From the NCBI GenBank assembly GCA_020859645.1, contig JAJBVU010000288.1, positions 1 to 6,729 of the forward strand: 6,729 bases of DNA, written 5' to 3'. A model generated the notes under the pieces. The model was given only the letters and a program-made list of their open reading frames with translations, ran no database searches and was not told the DNA's origin. Numbering within the stretch: position 1 is the stretch's first letter; every line of letters starts with the position of its first letter. The DNA comes from Eubacterium sp. (GTDB lineage: Bacteria > Bacillota > Clostridia > Lachnospirales > CAG-274). Position numbers and translations under genes: made by a program. Positions 1-5,178 of this stretch are shown here, piece by piece.

Positions 1-536
1 TATGAAATATGCGTAAATGACATAATATACCGTATCACATCATCAATCCGAATTTTATCTTGCTTTTGATACCATACCGCTAAAGCGGACAAAGTACCGG
101 CAGTTAAAAAATTTATTTTGATTTCAGACAGCGTGTCATCACGAGATATAACGTCTAACTCATACAGTTTCGGAATGACTATATCGGTCAGCTTGTTAAT
201 AAATTTGGGGTCACCGTTTGCGCCTGTCAAAATATACATATATTCACCTTTTACGGAATAAAAATCCGAAAAAGCGCGAATTAAATTCTCTGTTGAGCAT
301 ATCGGCGCAGCTTCAATAATATGCTTTTTAAAATAATCTATAATGTTCTCCTCTATACATTCTAAAATATGATACACGTCTTTAAAATAAAGATAAAATG
401 TGCTTCGATATACTCCTGCGGCAGATGTAACGTCCATAACCGTTATCTTTGTGATTTCTTTTACCTTATAGAGTTCCCAAAAAGCAGTTTTTAATTTCTG
501 TATTGTAATTTCTCTTTTTTGTTCGTGCTTGTTCAT
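1..536 (-). CDS. TetR/AcrR-family transcriptional regulator, 3' end cut by window edge
   Basis: The minus strand is open from an ATG at 536-534 to the window edge (178 codons seen; TetR proteins usually have about 190-200, so little is missing). Residues ~8-55 form the DNA-binding part: an N-terminal helix, then the helix-turn-helix with ITVMDVTSAAGVYRSTFYLY (31-50) followed by FKD, the typical 'G-V-x-R-S-T-F-Y-x-Y/H-F' recognition-helix signature of the family. The remaining helical part would bind an unknown ligand. The ATG at 536 is chosen over the in-frame ATG at 542 because GGAGG (549-545) lies 8 nt before the former but only 2 nt before the latter. It is divergent from the membrane-protein gene at 678, and the shared intergenic region carries an inverted repeat. 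I infer that it represses itself and perhaps its neighbour; the inducer is unknown. Confidence 0.9.
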   Translation of the reverse strand, partial: MNKHEQKREITIQKLKTAFWELYKVKEITKITVMDVTSAAGVYRSTFYLYFKDVYHILECIEENIIDYFKKHIIEAAPICSTENLIRAFSDFYSVKGEYMYILTGANGDPKFINKLTDIVIPKLYELDVISRDDTLSEIKINFLTAGTLSALAVWYQKQDKIRIDDVIRYIMSFTHIS

Positions 537-573
537 TAACATTTCCTCCACGTTGTTACTGCAAAAATTACGC

Positions 574-594
574 GACAACACGTTGTATATTGTC
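574..594. promoter_or_regulatory. candidate TetR operator (inverted repeats)
   Basis: ACAAC-AC-GTTGT (575-586) is a perfect 5-bp inverted repeat with a 2-base centre, and GACAA...TTGTC (574-578/590-594) forms a second, wider dyad over the same site. A direct copy of CACGTTGT occurs at 549-556 and 579-586. The site sits just downstream of the predicted tetR start and just upstream of the forward -35, where a bound repressor could block tetR and possibly the divergent gene. Binding is inferred from position and symmetry only. Confidence 0.5.
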
Positions 595-596
595 CA

Positions 597-625
597 TTGA
601 ATTTATTATAGCATAATGATATAAT
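597..625 (+). promoter_or_regulatory. promoter for the HXXEE membrane-protein gene
   Basis: TTGAAT (597-602), a 17-base spacer, and a perfect TATAAT (620-625). The start would be near 632, about 46 nt before the ATG at 678. An alternative weaker pairing is TTGTCC (590-595) with CATAAT (612-617). The two divergent promoters run through each other, so only one polymerase could bind at a time. Confidence 0.7.
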
Positions 626-633
626 TAAATCAA
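605..633 (-). promoter_or_regulatory. promoter for the TetR-family gene
   Basis: On the minus strand TTGATT (633-628) is followed after exactly 17 bases by a perfect TATAAT (610-605). Transcription would start near 598, giving a leader of about 60 nt that contains the candidate operator. It physically overlaps the opposing promoter at 597-625. Confidence 0.7.
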
Positions 634-677
634 TAAGTAAAATCCAATGTAAGCCTTGAAGAATGGAGGAATTAAAA

Positions 678-1382
678 ATGTTGGCGTTATTTCACACAAA
701 TTGGCCTTGGATGGGTCTTGGAATGGCGATTGTCCTTGTAATACTTTTATTTTTCACAAACCTTTTGCGTTCCGATACAAGCGTTTCGCGGTGGAGAGAT
801 CCTAAATGGTGCGCGTGGTTCGGGACTTGTGCATATATGTTACATAACTTTGAGGAATATGGCATTGACCTTTTCGGAAACACATACGAATTTCCAAACC
901 TAATGGATAGAATGATGGGAATACAACCACCCGCAGCATTTTATACAGCAGTAAATGTCGGAGCAGTTTGGTTTGCGTCTACATTTCTTGCAAAAAATGC
1001 CGGAAAAAATCACCCGGTGATTTCAATGAGTATGATGGGATTGTTGCTGACAAACGCCCTTTCTCATCTTATACCGCTTTTCACCGGCACTTATACGGCT
1101 GGTGTATTCATTGGTATTGTTGTGTTTATTCCCGCTTCAATCTGGTTCTACTACGTGCTTGTAATAAAGGGGGAATTCAGCGGCTACACATTAGCAGCAT
1201 CGTTGATAGTTCCTTTCATTATCCAGTCCGTCCTTATGATGTCAATCCTGCTATATAGAAGCAGCGTGTTAGGTGATGTTGGTATGGTTATCATTCAAAT
1301 CATCAATGCAGCACTGTTTGTCGCTTTGGCATATGGGGCGGAGAAAATACTGAAAGATAAAATGTATAAAAAAGCGAAATGA
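678..1382 (+). CDS. HXXEE domain-containing integral membrane protein
   Basis: A 234-aa, strongly hydrophobic protein with about six predicted membrane segments (roughly residues 12-30, 90-105, 116-134, 140-163, 172-192, 203-220) and a basic tail. The motif HNFEE at residues 56-60 is the defining H-x-x-E-E motif of the HXXEE family, whose biochemical role is not known to me. N126 and H130 in a later helix may be the second conserved polar cluster. The ATG at 678 is preferred because GGAGGA (665-670) lies 7 nt upstream; an in-frame ATG at 663 overlaps that ribosome binding site. It is divergent from a TetR-family regulator, a common arrangement for regulated membrane proteins, so transport or stress resistance is possible but unproven. 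It ends just before a bidirectional terminator. Confidence 0.85.
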   Translation: MLALFHTNWPWMGLGMAIVLVILLFFTNLLRSDTSVSRWRDPKWCAWFGTCAYMLHNFEEYGIDLFGNTYEFPNLMDRMMGIQPPAAFYTAVNVGAVWFASTFLAKNAGKNHPVISMSMMGLLLTNALSHLIPLFTGTYTAGVFIGIVVFIPASIWFYYVLVIKGEFSGYTLAASLIVPFIIQSVLMMSILLYRSSVLGDVGMVIIQIINAALFVALAYGAEKILKDKMYKKAK

Positions 1383-1404
1383 TTTAAATTTTATTTGCAT
1401 TATC

Positions 1405-1440
1405 TAAAAGCAGCGCACCAACTTAGGTACGCTGCTTTTA
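1405..1440. terminator. bidirectional intrinsic terminator
   Basis: TAAAAGCAGCG (1405-1415) pairs perfectly with CGCTGCTTTTA (1430-1440); an inner ACC/GGT (1417-1419/1426-1428) extends the stem past one mismatch, with loop AACTTA. A-rich and T-rich ends occur on both sides, so it can end the membrane-protein transcript and the convergent secreted-protein transcript. Confidence 0.8.
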
Positions 1441-1455
1441 TGATGCAGTTCTTGT

Positions 1456-2028
1456 TTAATTTTTGACTGCCGCGAGCAGTAGCTTCCGCGCCCTGTTAAA
1501 ATACACGCTGTCAATTGCGGGAGTATCGGGATAATAACAGAAGTCAATGCCTTCATAATTTGCGGTGTCATAGCTTGCGTCTTTGGATTGATAGATTGCT
1601 GTGTATGCTTCGTTAAGTGCCTCATCATAGGGTTTACCGTTTTTGACCTCGGTTATAATGTCGGCTATGATAACCTTAACTTCCTCCTCAACCGCGTTGT
1701 AGTAGTCCGACCGCAAGTACATATCCCGAGTTGTCCGAGCAGCGTTTTGAGCTATAGGTGATAAAATTCCGTAACCGTAACCGTCGGTTTCACCCGCGAC
1801 CGCCGCCTTGCGGATTCTCGCGTTAGCATATCCCGCCGCCAAAGTGTAGGCAAGATTTCCGCTTTCGACTTCATCAAGAATATCACCGATTAAATTTTCT
1901 GTTATGATAATTGCTCCCTCGTCCGCATTTTCCGGCGCGCTTTCACGCGGGATAACTGCGGCAAATGCTGTGACATTCATCGATGCAATCAGCGCGGTAA
2001 TTGATATAATTTTTATTGTCTTTTTCAT
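1456..2028 (-). CDS. small secreted protein of unknown function
   Basis: A 190-aa protein that I do not recognise. Residues 1-23 are a typical Sec signal peptide: basic MKKTIK, a hydrophobic core, and an A-F-A site at 21-23 before AVIPRES. There is no lipobox cysteine and no cell-wall sorting motif, so the mature ~167 residues are probably released or loosely bound. The mature part is acidic and mostly helical in character, with many Tyr and Ala; residues ~108-140 look like one long amphipathic helix, and the last 40 residues are rich in Tyr and contain the only cysteine. An AAAGGGA sequence 8 nt before the ATG serves as ribosome binding site. It is monocistronic, facing the membrane-protein gene across a shared terminator. 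The coding pattern and signal peptide make it a credible real gene. Confidence 0.75.
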   Translation of the reverse strand: MKKTIKIISITALIASMNVTAFAAVIPRESAPENADEGAIIITENLIGDILDEVESGNLAYTLAAGYANARIRKAAVAGETDGYGYGILSPIAQNAARTTRDMYLRSDYYNAVEEEVKVIIADIITEVKNGKPYDEALNEAYTAIYQSKDASYDTANYEGIDFCYYPDTPAIDSVYFNRARKLLLAAVKN

Positions 2029-2063
2029 AGCTCAGTCCCTTTCTGTACGTTGTACATCCGATA

Positions 2064-2091
2064 GTTATATCTTTACACTATCATTATACAA
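2064..2091 (-). promoter_or_regulatory. candidate promoter of the secreted-protein gene
   Basis: On the minus strand TTGTAT (2091-2086), 16 bases, TATAAC (2069-2064), placing the start about 30 nt before the coding start. A perfect TATAAT (2088-2083) overlaps but has a poor -35. The site is embedded in an inverted repeat GATAGT/ACTATC (2060-2065/2077-2082), and TGTAC-GTT-GTACA (2044-2056) lies in the leader; either could be an operator. Confidence 0.4.
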
Positions 2092-2534
2092 CAAACAGAT
2101 ACCCGCGCCCAGCCGGAAATTCAAATAAAATTTTGATGATAAGGTCGTGCAAAGCGCCTAAATTTATTTTTACTTTCAATTTTAAATCATATCTCTAAAT
2201 AATTACAAAAATTTTTGCCTGTTGCAAAACAAAAACGGGTTTAGGTGTCCCAAGTTAAAATTTGCGAGTGTGGCTACACTTGCTGTGCTTGCTATTCATC
2301 GGCAAGTACAGAAAATTTTTTCGCGAGTGTGGCTACATTTGCTTTGCTTGCTAAGTAATATTTTGCGCTTATTAACGACTAAACGACAGCAGTAAACAAA
2401 TTTCACTTTTTAACCAAAATCAAATATGAACAAATTGTAAATTTTAAAAAAATTTCAAAAAATGGTTGCTAAAAGTCTAAAACCAATCGCTTGTTATTGG
2501 TGAAAAGGAAAAAAGCCTTGACAATCGAATATCT
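2092..2534. other. AT-rich gene-free spacer upstream of the structured RNA
   Basis: No credible coding region is seen on either strand. Much of it is very AT-rich (about 25% GC over 2401-2510). Contents: a weak hairpin TTTTGC/GCAAAA near 2212-2228, the paired 31-bp repeat (2264-2353), and a small hairpin ACCAAT/ATTGGT (2482-2487/2496-2501). I see no ribosome binding site followed by an open frame. Confidence 0.6.
2264..2353. repeat. 31-bp imperfect direct repeat, two copies
   Basis: Copies at 2264-2294 and 2323-2353 differ at only two of 31 positions (repeat positions 16, C/T, and 22, G/T) and are separated by 28 bases. Each copy contains a hairpin: GCGAGTGT-GGCT-ACACTTGC in copy 1, with one G-U pair; in copy 2 the C-to-T change still pairs as G-U if transcribed rightward. 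Copy 1 continues into a second hairpin, GTGCTTGC with GCAAGTAC (2287-2294/2303-2310, one G-U). This looks like a small interspersed repeat or a structured leader; its function is unknown. Confidence 0.75.
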
Positions 2535-2546
2535 CAATCATCAGAT
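2518..2546 (+). promoter_or_regulatory. weak candidate promoter near the structured RNA
   Basis: TTGACA (2518-2523) is a perfect -35, but 17 bases later the -10 is poor (TCAGAT, 3 of 6). A start here, near 2553, would begin almost exactly at the 9-bp helix but would leave out the first arm of the 12-bp closing helix, so the two readings conflict. An even weaker option is TTGGTG (2497-2502) with GACAAT (2520-2525). Confidence 0.2.
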
Positions 2547-2769
2547 ACATTCCTTTCGGGCGGGAGCCGCTTCTTGAATGCGCCACGACGCGTTAAGCCG
2601 AGCGATAAAATTCACGGTGAAATATCGGACAGCTACCGATACGGCGAAAATCCCCGAAAGGCATAATGATACTCACGCCTTGAACTCTTAACAGAATTGG
2701 GCGTCCGGATGAGAACCGTGCGGAGGTGGAACTCCTGTGATGTTATTCGCTGTAACAGTTTGATGATTG
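2535..2769 (+). ncRNA. structured noncoding RNA, possibly HEARO/omega-RNA-like
   Basis: A GC-rich island (about 53% over 2551-2740) in 21-25% GC flanks, with no open frame and extensive long-range pairing. A 12-bp closing helix joins 2535-2546 to 2758-2769 (two G-U pairs). A perfect 9-bp helix joins CCTTTCGGG (2552-2560) to CCCGAAAGG (2653-2661) and encloses a multibranch domain: hairpin AATGCG/CGCGTT (2577-2582/2589-2594), helix GCCG/CGGC (2597-2600/2642-2645), hairpin TTCA/TGAA (2611-2614/2618-2621) and hairpin TATCGG/CCGATA (2623-2628/2636-2641). A second domain has CTCA/TGAG (2672-2675/2710-2713), CGCCT/GGGCG (2676-2680/2699-2703), GGAG/CTCC (2722-2725/2732-2735) and TGTTA/TAACA (2741-2745/2753-2757). 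The strand is assigned because G-U pairs in the outer helix work only rightward. Phrases such as GCCACGA and GCGTTAAGCCG recall HEARO, the guide RNA class of IscB, but this is memory only. A group II intron piece or a new RNA class remain possible. Confidence 0.7.
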
Positions 2770-2822
2770 CATTAAGACATCTCAATAATTGACAAATTAT
2801 TTATAAATTTTAAAAAATCGGG

Positions 2823-2860
2823 CAGACAAACATCAAAAAGTATGATACAATAATATCATA
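2823..2860 (+). promoter_or_regulatory. recombinase promoter with overlapping inverted repeat
   Basis: CAGACA (2823-2828), 17 bases, TACAAT (2846-2851) precede the recombinase start by about 45 nt. The -10 is embedded in a perfect 7-bp inverted repeat, TATGATA-CAATAA-TATCATA (2841-2860). A protein bound to it would cover the promoter, so it may be an operator; a recombinase binding site is the other possibility. Confidence 0.5.
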
Positions 2861-2902
2861 AAATATATTTGCATTGTTTGACTGTCGGAAAAGGAGGAAC
2901 TT

Positions 2903-4534
2903 ATGTTAAAACAGTCAAACAAAATGACAGCGCTTTATTGCCGTTTGTCGCAGGACGACAGACAAGAGGGTGACAGCAACAGCATTGTCAATCAAAAGAA
3001 AATACTTAACAGATATGCAACGGAACACGGATATACTCCGTTTGAGTTTTACATCGATGACGGATGGAGCGGGACTAACTTTCAAAGACCGGATTTTCAG
3101 CGTATGATACGCGATATTGATGCAGGAAAAATCGAAAGAGCGATTATCAAAGATATGTCGCGGTTCGGTCGTGATTATCTACAAGTCGGAATGTATACGG
3201 AAATTATTTTTCCCGAAAAAGATATACATTTTATTGCGATAAACGACGGAGTTGACAGCATGTTCGGCACGGATGACTTTACGCCTTTCAGAAATATCAT
3301 AAATGAATGGTACGCAAAAGACACGAGTAAAAAGGTTCGCGCCGTAAAAAAGGCAAAAGGCATGGCGGGTGAACACACAAATCCACACGCACCGTACGGG
3401 TATATGAAAAATCCCGAAAATCCAAAAGAGTGGATTGTTGACGAGGAAGCGGCAGAGGTTGTAAAAGAAATTTTTCGCTTATGTGTTAAAGGTCACGGAC
3501 CTTTACAAATAGCAAATATTCTTACCGAGCGAAAAATACTCACTCCGTCCGCATACGCCGTTAAAGCGGGAACCAAAAAAGTAGCTGCGGAAGCGGAAAA
3601 GCCTTATCGCTGGCGAAGCACTATAGTTTGTGATATTTTGGAACGCCCTGACTATTTGGGGTATACAGTGAATTTTAAGACATACACAAAGTCATATAAA
3701 AATCACAAAATAATTTATAACCCGCCTGAAAATTGGAAAATATTCGAGAATACTCAGGAGGCTATAATTGATAAGGAAACCTTTGACACGGTTCAACAAA
3801 TACGGCAGGGACGCAGACGGCGGACAAGTCTGGGTGAAATGCCGCCCTTATCAGGAATGCTGCTTTGCGCGGAGTGCGGTCGTAGAATGACACTGCACAG
3901 AAGAAGCGATAAACCGAATAACACACACTTTCTTTGTGGGGCATATAAGGACGACCCGACATCGTGTTCATCACATTATATACGCTATCCCGTTGTCGAG
4001 CAAATTTTGCTTGACAATATTCGTGAGCTGACAGGCTTTGTTTCAGAATATGAGGACGAATTTGTCAAAATGGTAATTGATACCGATGTGCAGAAGAAAA
4101 ACAAAAAAATCGCGAAAGAAAAACGACAGCTTAAAGAAAAGCAAAGCCGTATAAAGGAATTGGATATACTTTTTCAAAGGCTGTATGAGGATAATGTCAG
4201 CGGAAAATTAACAGACGAACGCTTTAATAAGCTATCCGATACATATGAAACGGAGCAAAAAAATTTAACCGATGAGGTTGAGGAAATCCAAAAACTGCTT
4301 GATGATTCCGAAAGTCAATCACGCGATGTAAAAAATTTTCTTGAATTTGTAAGAAAATATACCGTCATACGGGTGCTGACGAACGAAATACTTCACGCGT
4401 TCATCGACAAGGTTATTGTCCACGCCGCAGACAAAAGCAGCGGTAAACGTATGCAGGAAATTGAGATTGTTTATAAACATATCGGTGTGCTTGACAATAC
4501 AAAGGTAATGGTGTCAAGAGGAAAAGTGGTATAA
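2903..4534 (+). CDS. large serine recombinase (TnpX/TndX-type site-specific recombinase)
   Basis: A complete 543-aa large serine recombinase, a normal length for the family. It would cut att sites in staggered fashion through a phosphoserine-DNA link to insert or excise an element. The resolvase domain is residues ~8-150: YCRLS carries the nucleophile S16 and R14, and DMSRFGRD carries the conserved arginines R87 and R90. The 'recombinase' DNA-binding domain follows (~160-300), with YGY and the basic RQGRRRR stretch. A zinc ribbon is formed by C322, C325, C345 and C355. Residues ~396-475 form the long charged coiled coil expected to control synapsis, then a C-terminal segment with FIDKVIVH. 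AAAGGAGG stands 5 nt before the ATG. No cargo, relaxase or excisionase gene is adjacent. Its neighbours are a structured RNA upstream and a truncated surface-protein gene 16 nt downstream, as if it marks the end of an element. No broken residue is visible, so it may be active. Confidence 0.95.
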   Translation: MLKQSNKMTALYCRLSQDDRQEGDSNSIVNQKKILNRYATEHGYTPFEFYIDDGWSGTNFQRPDFQRMIRDIDAGKIERAIIKDMSRFGRDYLQVGMYTEIIFPEKDIHFIAINDGVDSMFGTDDFTPFRNIINEWYAKDTSKKVRAVKKAKGMAGEHTNPHAPYGYMKNPENPKEWIVDEEAAEVVKEIFRLCVKGHGPLQIANILTERKILTPSAYAVKAGTKKVAAEAEKPYRWRSTIVCDILERPDYLGYTVNFKTYTKSYKNHKIIYNPPENWKIFENTQEAIIDKETFDTVQQIRQGRRRRTSLGEMPPLSGMLLCAECGRRMTLHRRSDKPNNTHFLCGAYKDDPTSCSSHYIRYPVVEQILLDNIRELTGFVSEYEDEFVKMVIDTDVQKKNKKIAKEKRQLKEKQSRIKELDILFQRLYEDNVSGKLTDERFNKLSDTYETEQKNLTDEVEEIQKLLDDSESQSRDVKNFLEFVRKYTVIRVLTNEILHAFIDKVIVHAADKSSGKRMQEIEIVYKHIGVLDNTKVMVSRGKVV

Positions 4535-4556
4535 TCATATGCCGCTTGAATGATTA
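4532..4556. repeat. inverted repeat at the recombinase stop codon
   Basis: TAATCAT (4532-4538, starting with the stop codon) and ATGATTA (4550-4556) are perfect 7-bp inverted arms around an 11-base centre. There is no T-run, so it is a poor terminator. Its position between recombinase and truncated gene makes it a weak candidate for an attachment-site half or boundary. Confidence 0.35.
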
Positions 4557-4726
4557 GAAATAAAATGTTCCTTATGAATATTGATAGAAGTATTGGCATA
4601 GAGGCTTTTAGAAATTGCACTTTATTAACTGAGATAAACATAGACAACACCACAGATGCTATCTCAGGCTCACCATGGGGAGCTGATGAGAGTATTACTA
4701 CTATTTCTTGGTTGAGGTCGGAATAA
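4550..4726 (+). pseudogene. 3' fragment of a BspA-like leucine-rich-repeat surface protein
   Basis: An open frame of 58 codons (ATG 4550; another ATG at 4574) encodes SIGIEAFRNCTLLTEINI, one unit of the BspA/LRR_5-type leucine-rich repeat ('I-G-x-x-A-F-x-N-C-x-x-L-T-x-I-x-I'), followed by a tail with ISGSPWGAD and a final SWLRSE that resembles the usual end of such proteins. Intact members carry a signal peptide and many repeats; here everything before the last repeat is missing, and the frame has no ribosome binding site. The gene end is intact and followed by a strong terminator, so this looks like a gene cut at its 5' side by the recombinase element or by a rearrangement. The exact breakpoint lies between about 4535 and 4590. 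Confidence 0.75.
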
Positions 4727-4750
4727 ACCCTTAAATACTGCAAAACAAAA

Positions 4751-4780
4751 GGCAGGGGATTTGTCCCCTGCCCTATTTTT
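4751..4780. terminator. strong bidirectional intrinsic terminator
   Basis: A perfect 9-bp GC-rich stem GGCAGGGGA/TCCCCTGCC (4751-4759/4764-4772) with loop TTTG, followed rightward by a T-run (4775-4780) and leftward, on the minus strand, by TTTTGTTTTG. It terminates both the leucine-rich-repeat remnant and the convergent Ig-like remnant, which stops at 4780. Confidence 0.9.
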
Positions 4781-5178
4781 TACTGCCAATCATCAAGTAA
4801 TATGATAATAAACATATTTCCGGATTTAGGTTTAATGGTGAAATTCTTACGTATCTCACCGGTGCAGTTGTCTATACCGGTTATAATTACAGTAGCCGTA
4901 CCTGTGTTGGTGTTGTTTTCATATGACAGTGTATAATCAACGTCTTTTGTCAATAGAACACCGTCCAAATACACATCGGGTTCGGGTTCCTGCGCGCTCT
5001 TGTTGTACGTAACGTCTTCTATGTCACTTACCGTTACATTACTATCTGTAAGCTCGGTGGATAGGATCGTGAATGTTGTAGTATCCGTTCCGGTGAAATT
5101 ACCGATACCTCTGATTGTCATGGTAGCTGTACCCGCATAAATGTTATCTGAGGGAATTAATACATAATCCTCATACCG
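4780..5178 (-). pseudogene. 3' fragment of an Ig-like-repeat surface protein
   Basis: The minus frame ending at 4780 holds about one and a half tandem Ig-like units of the type common in Firmicutes adhesins. The first unit includes YAGTATMTIRGIGNFTG and TTTFTI, the second NTGTATVIITGIDNCTG and NFTI, each preceded by a 'DY-x-L' strand; an aspartate- and proline-rich link with VYLDGVLLTKDVDYTL joins them. The C-terminus, NMFIIILLDDWQ, carries no sorting motif. Homology starts near 5175. The frame stays open to an ATG at 5223, but that part is only the out-of-frame reading of the neighbouring 140-aa gene and has no ribosome binding site. So the fragment lacks its start, signal peptide and most repeats. 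It is a broken gene, or the result of a fusion with frame change at 5171-5178. Confidence 0.7.

Noticed and set aside
663..680. ATG at 663 as start of the HXXEE protein
   Set aside because: It overlaps the GGAGGA that serves as ribosome binding site for the ATG at 678 and has no binding site of its own.
968..1258. Overlapping 96-codon plus-strand frame
   Set aside because: Shadow of the HXXEE gene: another frame of the same DNA, no ribosome binding site, no family features.
2044..2056. Shared 8-mer ACGTTGTA in the tetR operator (580-587) and the secreted-protein leader (2047-2054), hinting at co-regulation
   Set aside because: A single 8-base match without the full dyad geometry is likely chance.
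2264..2353. CRISPR-like spacing: 31-bp repeats with a 28-bp gap
   Set aside because: Only two copies, two mismatches, no third repeat, no cas genes, and the gap itself pairs with the repeat to form a hairpin.
2715..2740. T-box-like GGAGGTGGAACTCC
   Set aside because: It resembles the T-box antiterminator phrase GGTGGNACC only loosely, there is no Stem I/specifier arrangement or downstream terminator, and a recombinase is not a T-box target.
2550..2770. Group II intron or group I intron remnant
   Set aside because: No domain V hairpin with its catalytic triad, no reverse transcriptase, and no recognisable group I P/Q/R/S elements; kept only as an alternative for the structured RNA.
4471..4743. 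90-codon minus-strand frame across the recombinase end
   Set aside because: Antisense to the recombinase end and the leucine-rich-repeat remnant; no start signal and no recognisable features.
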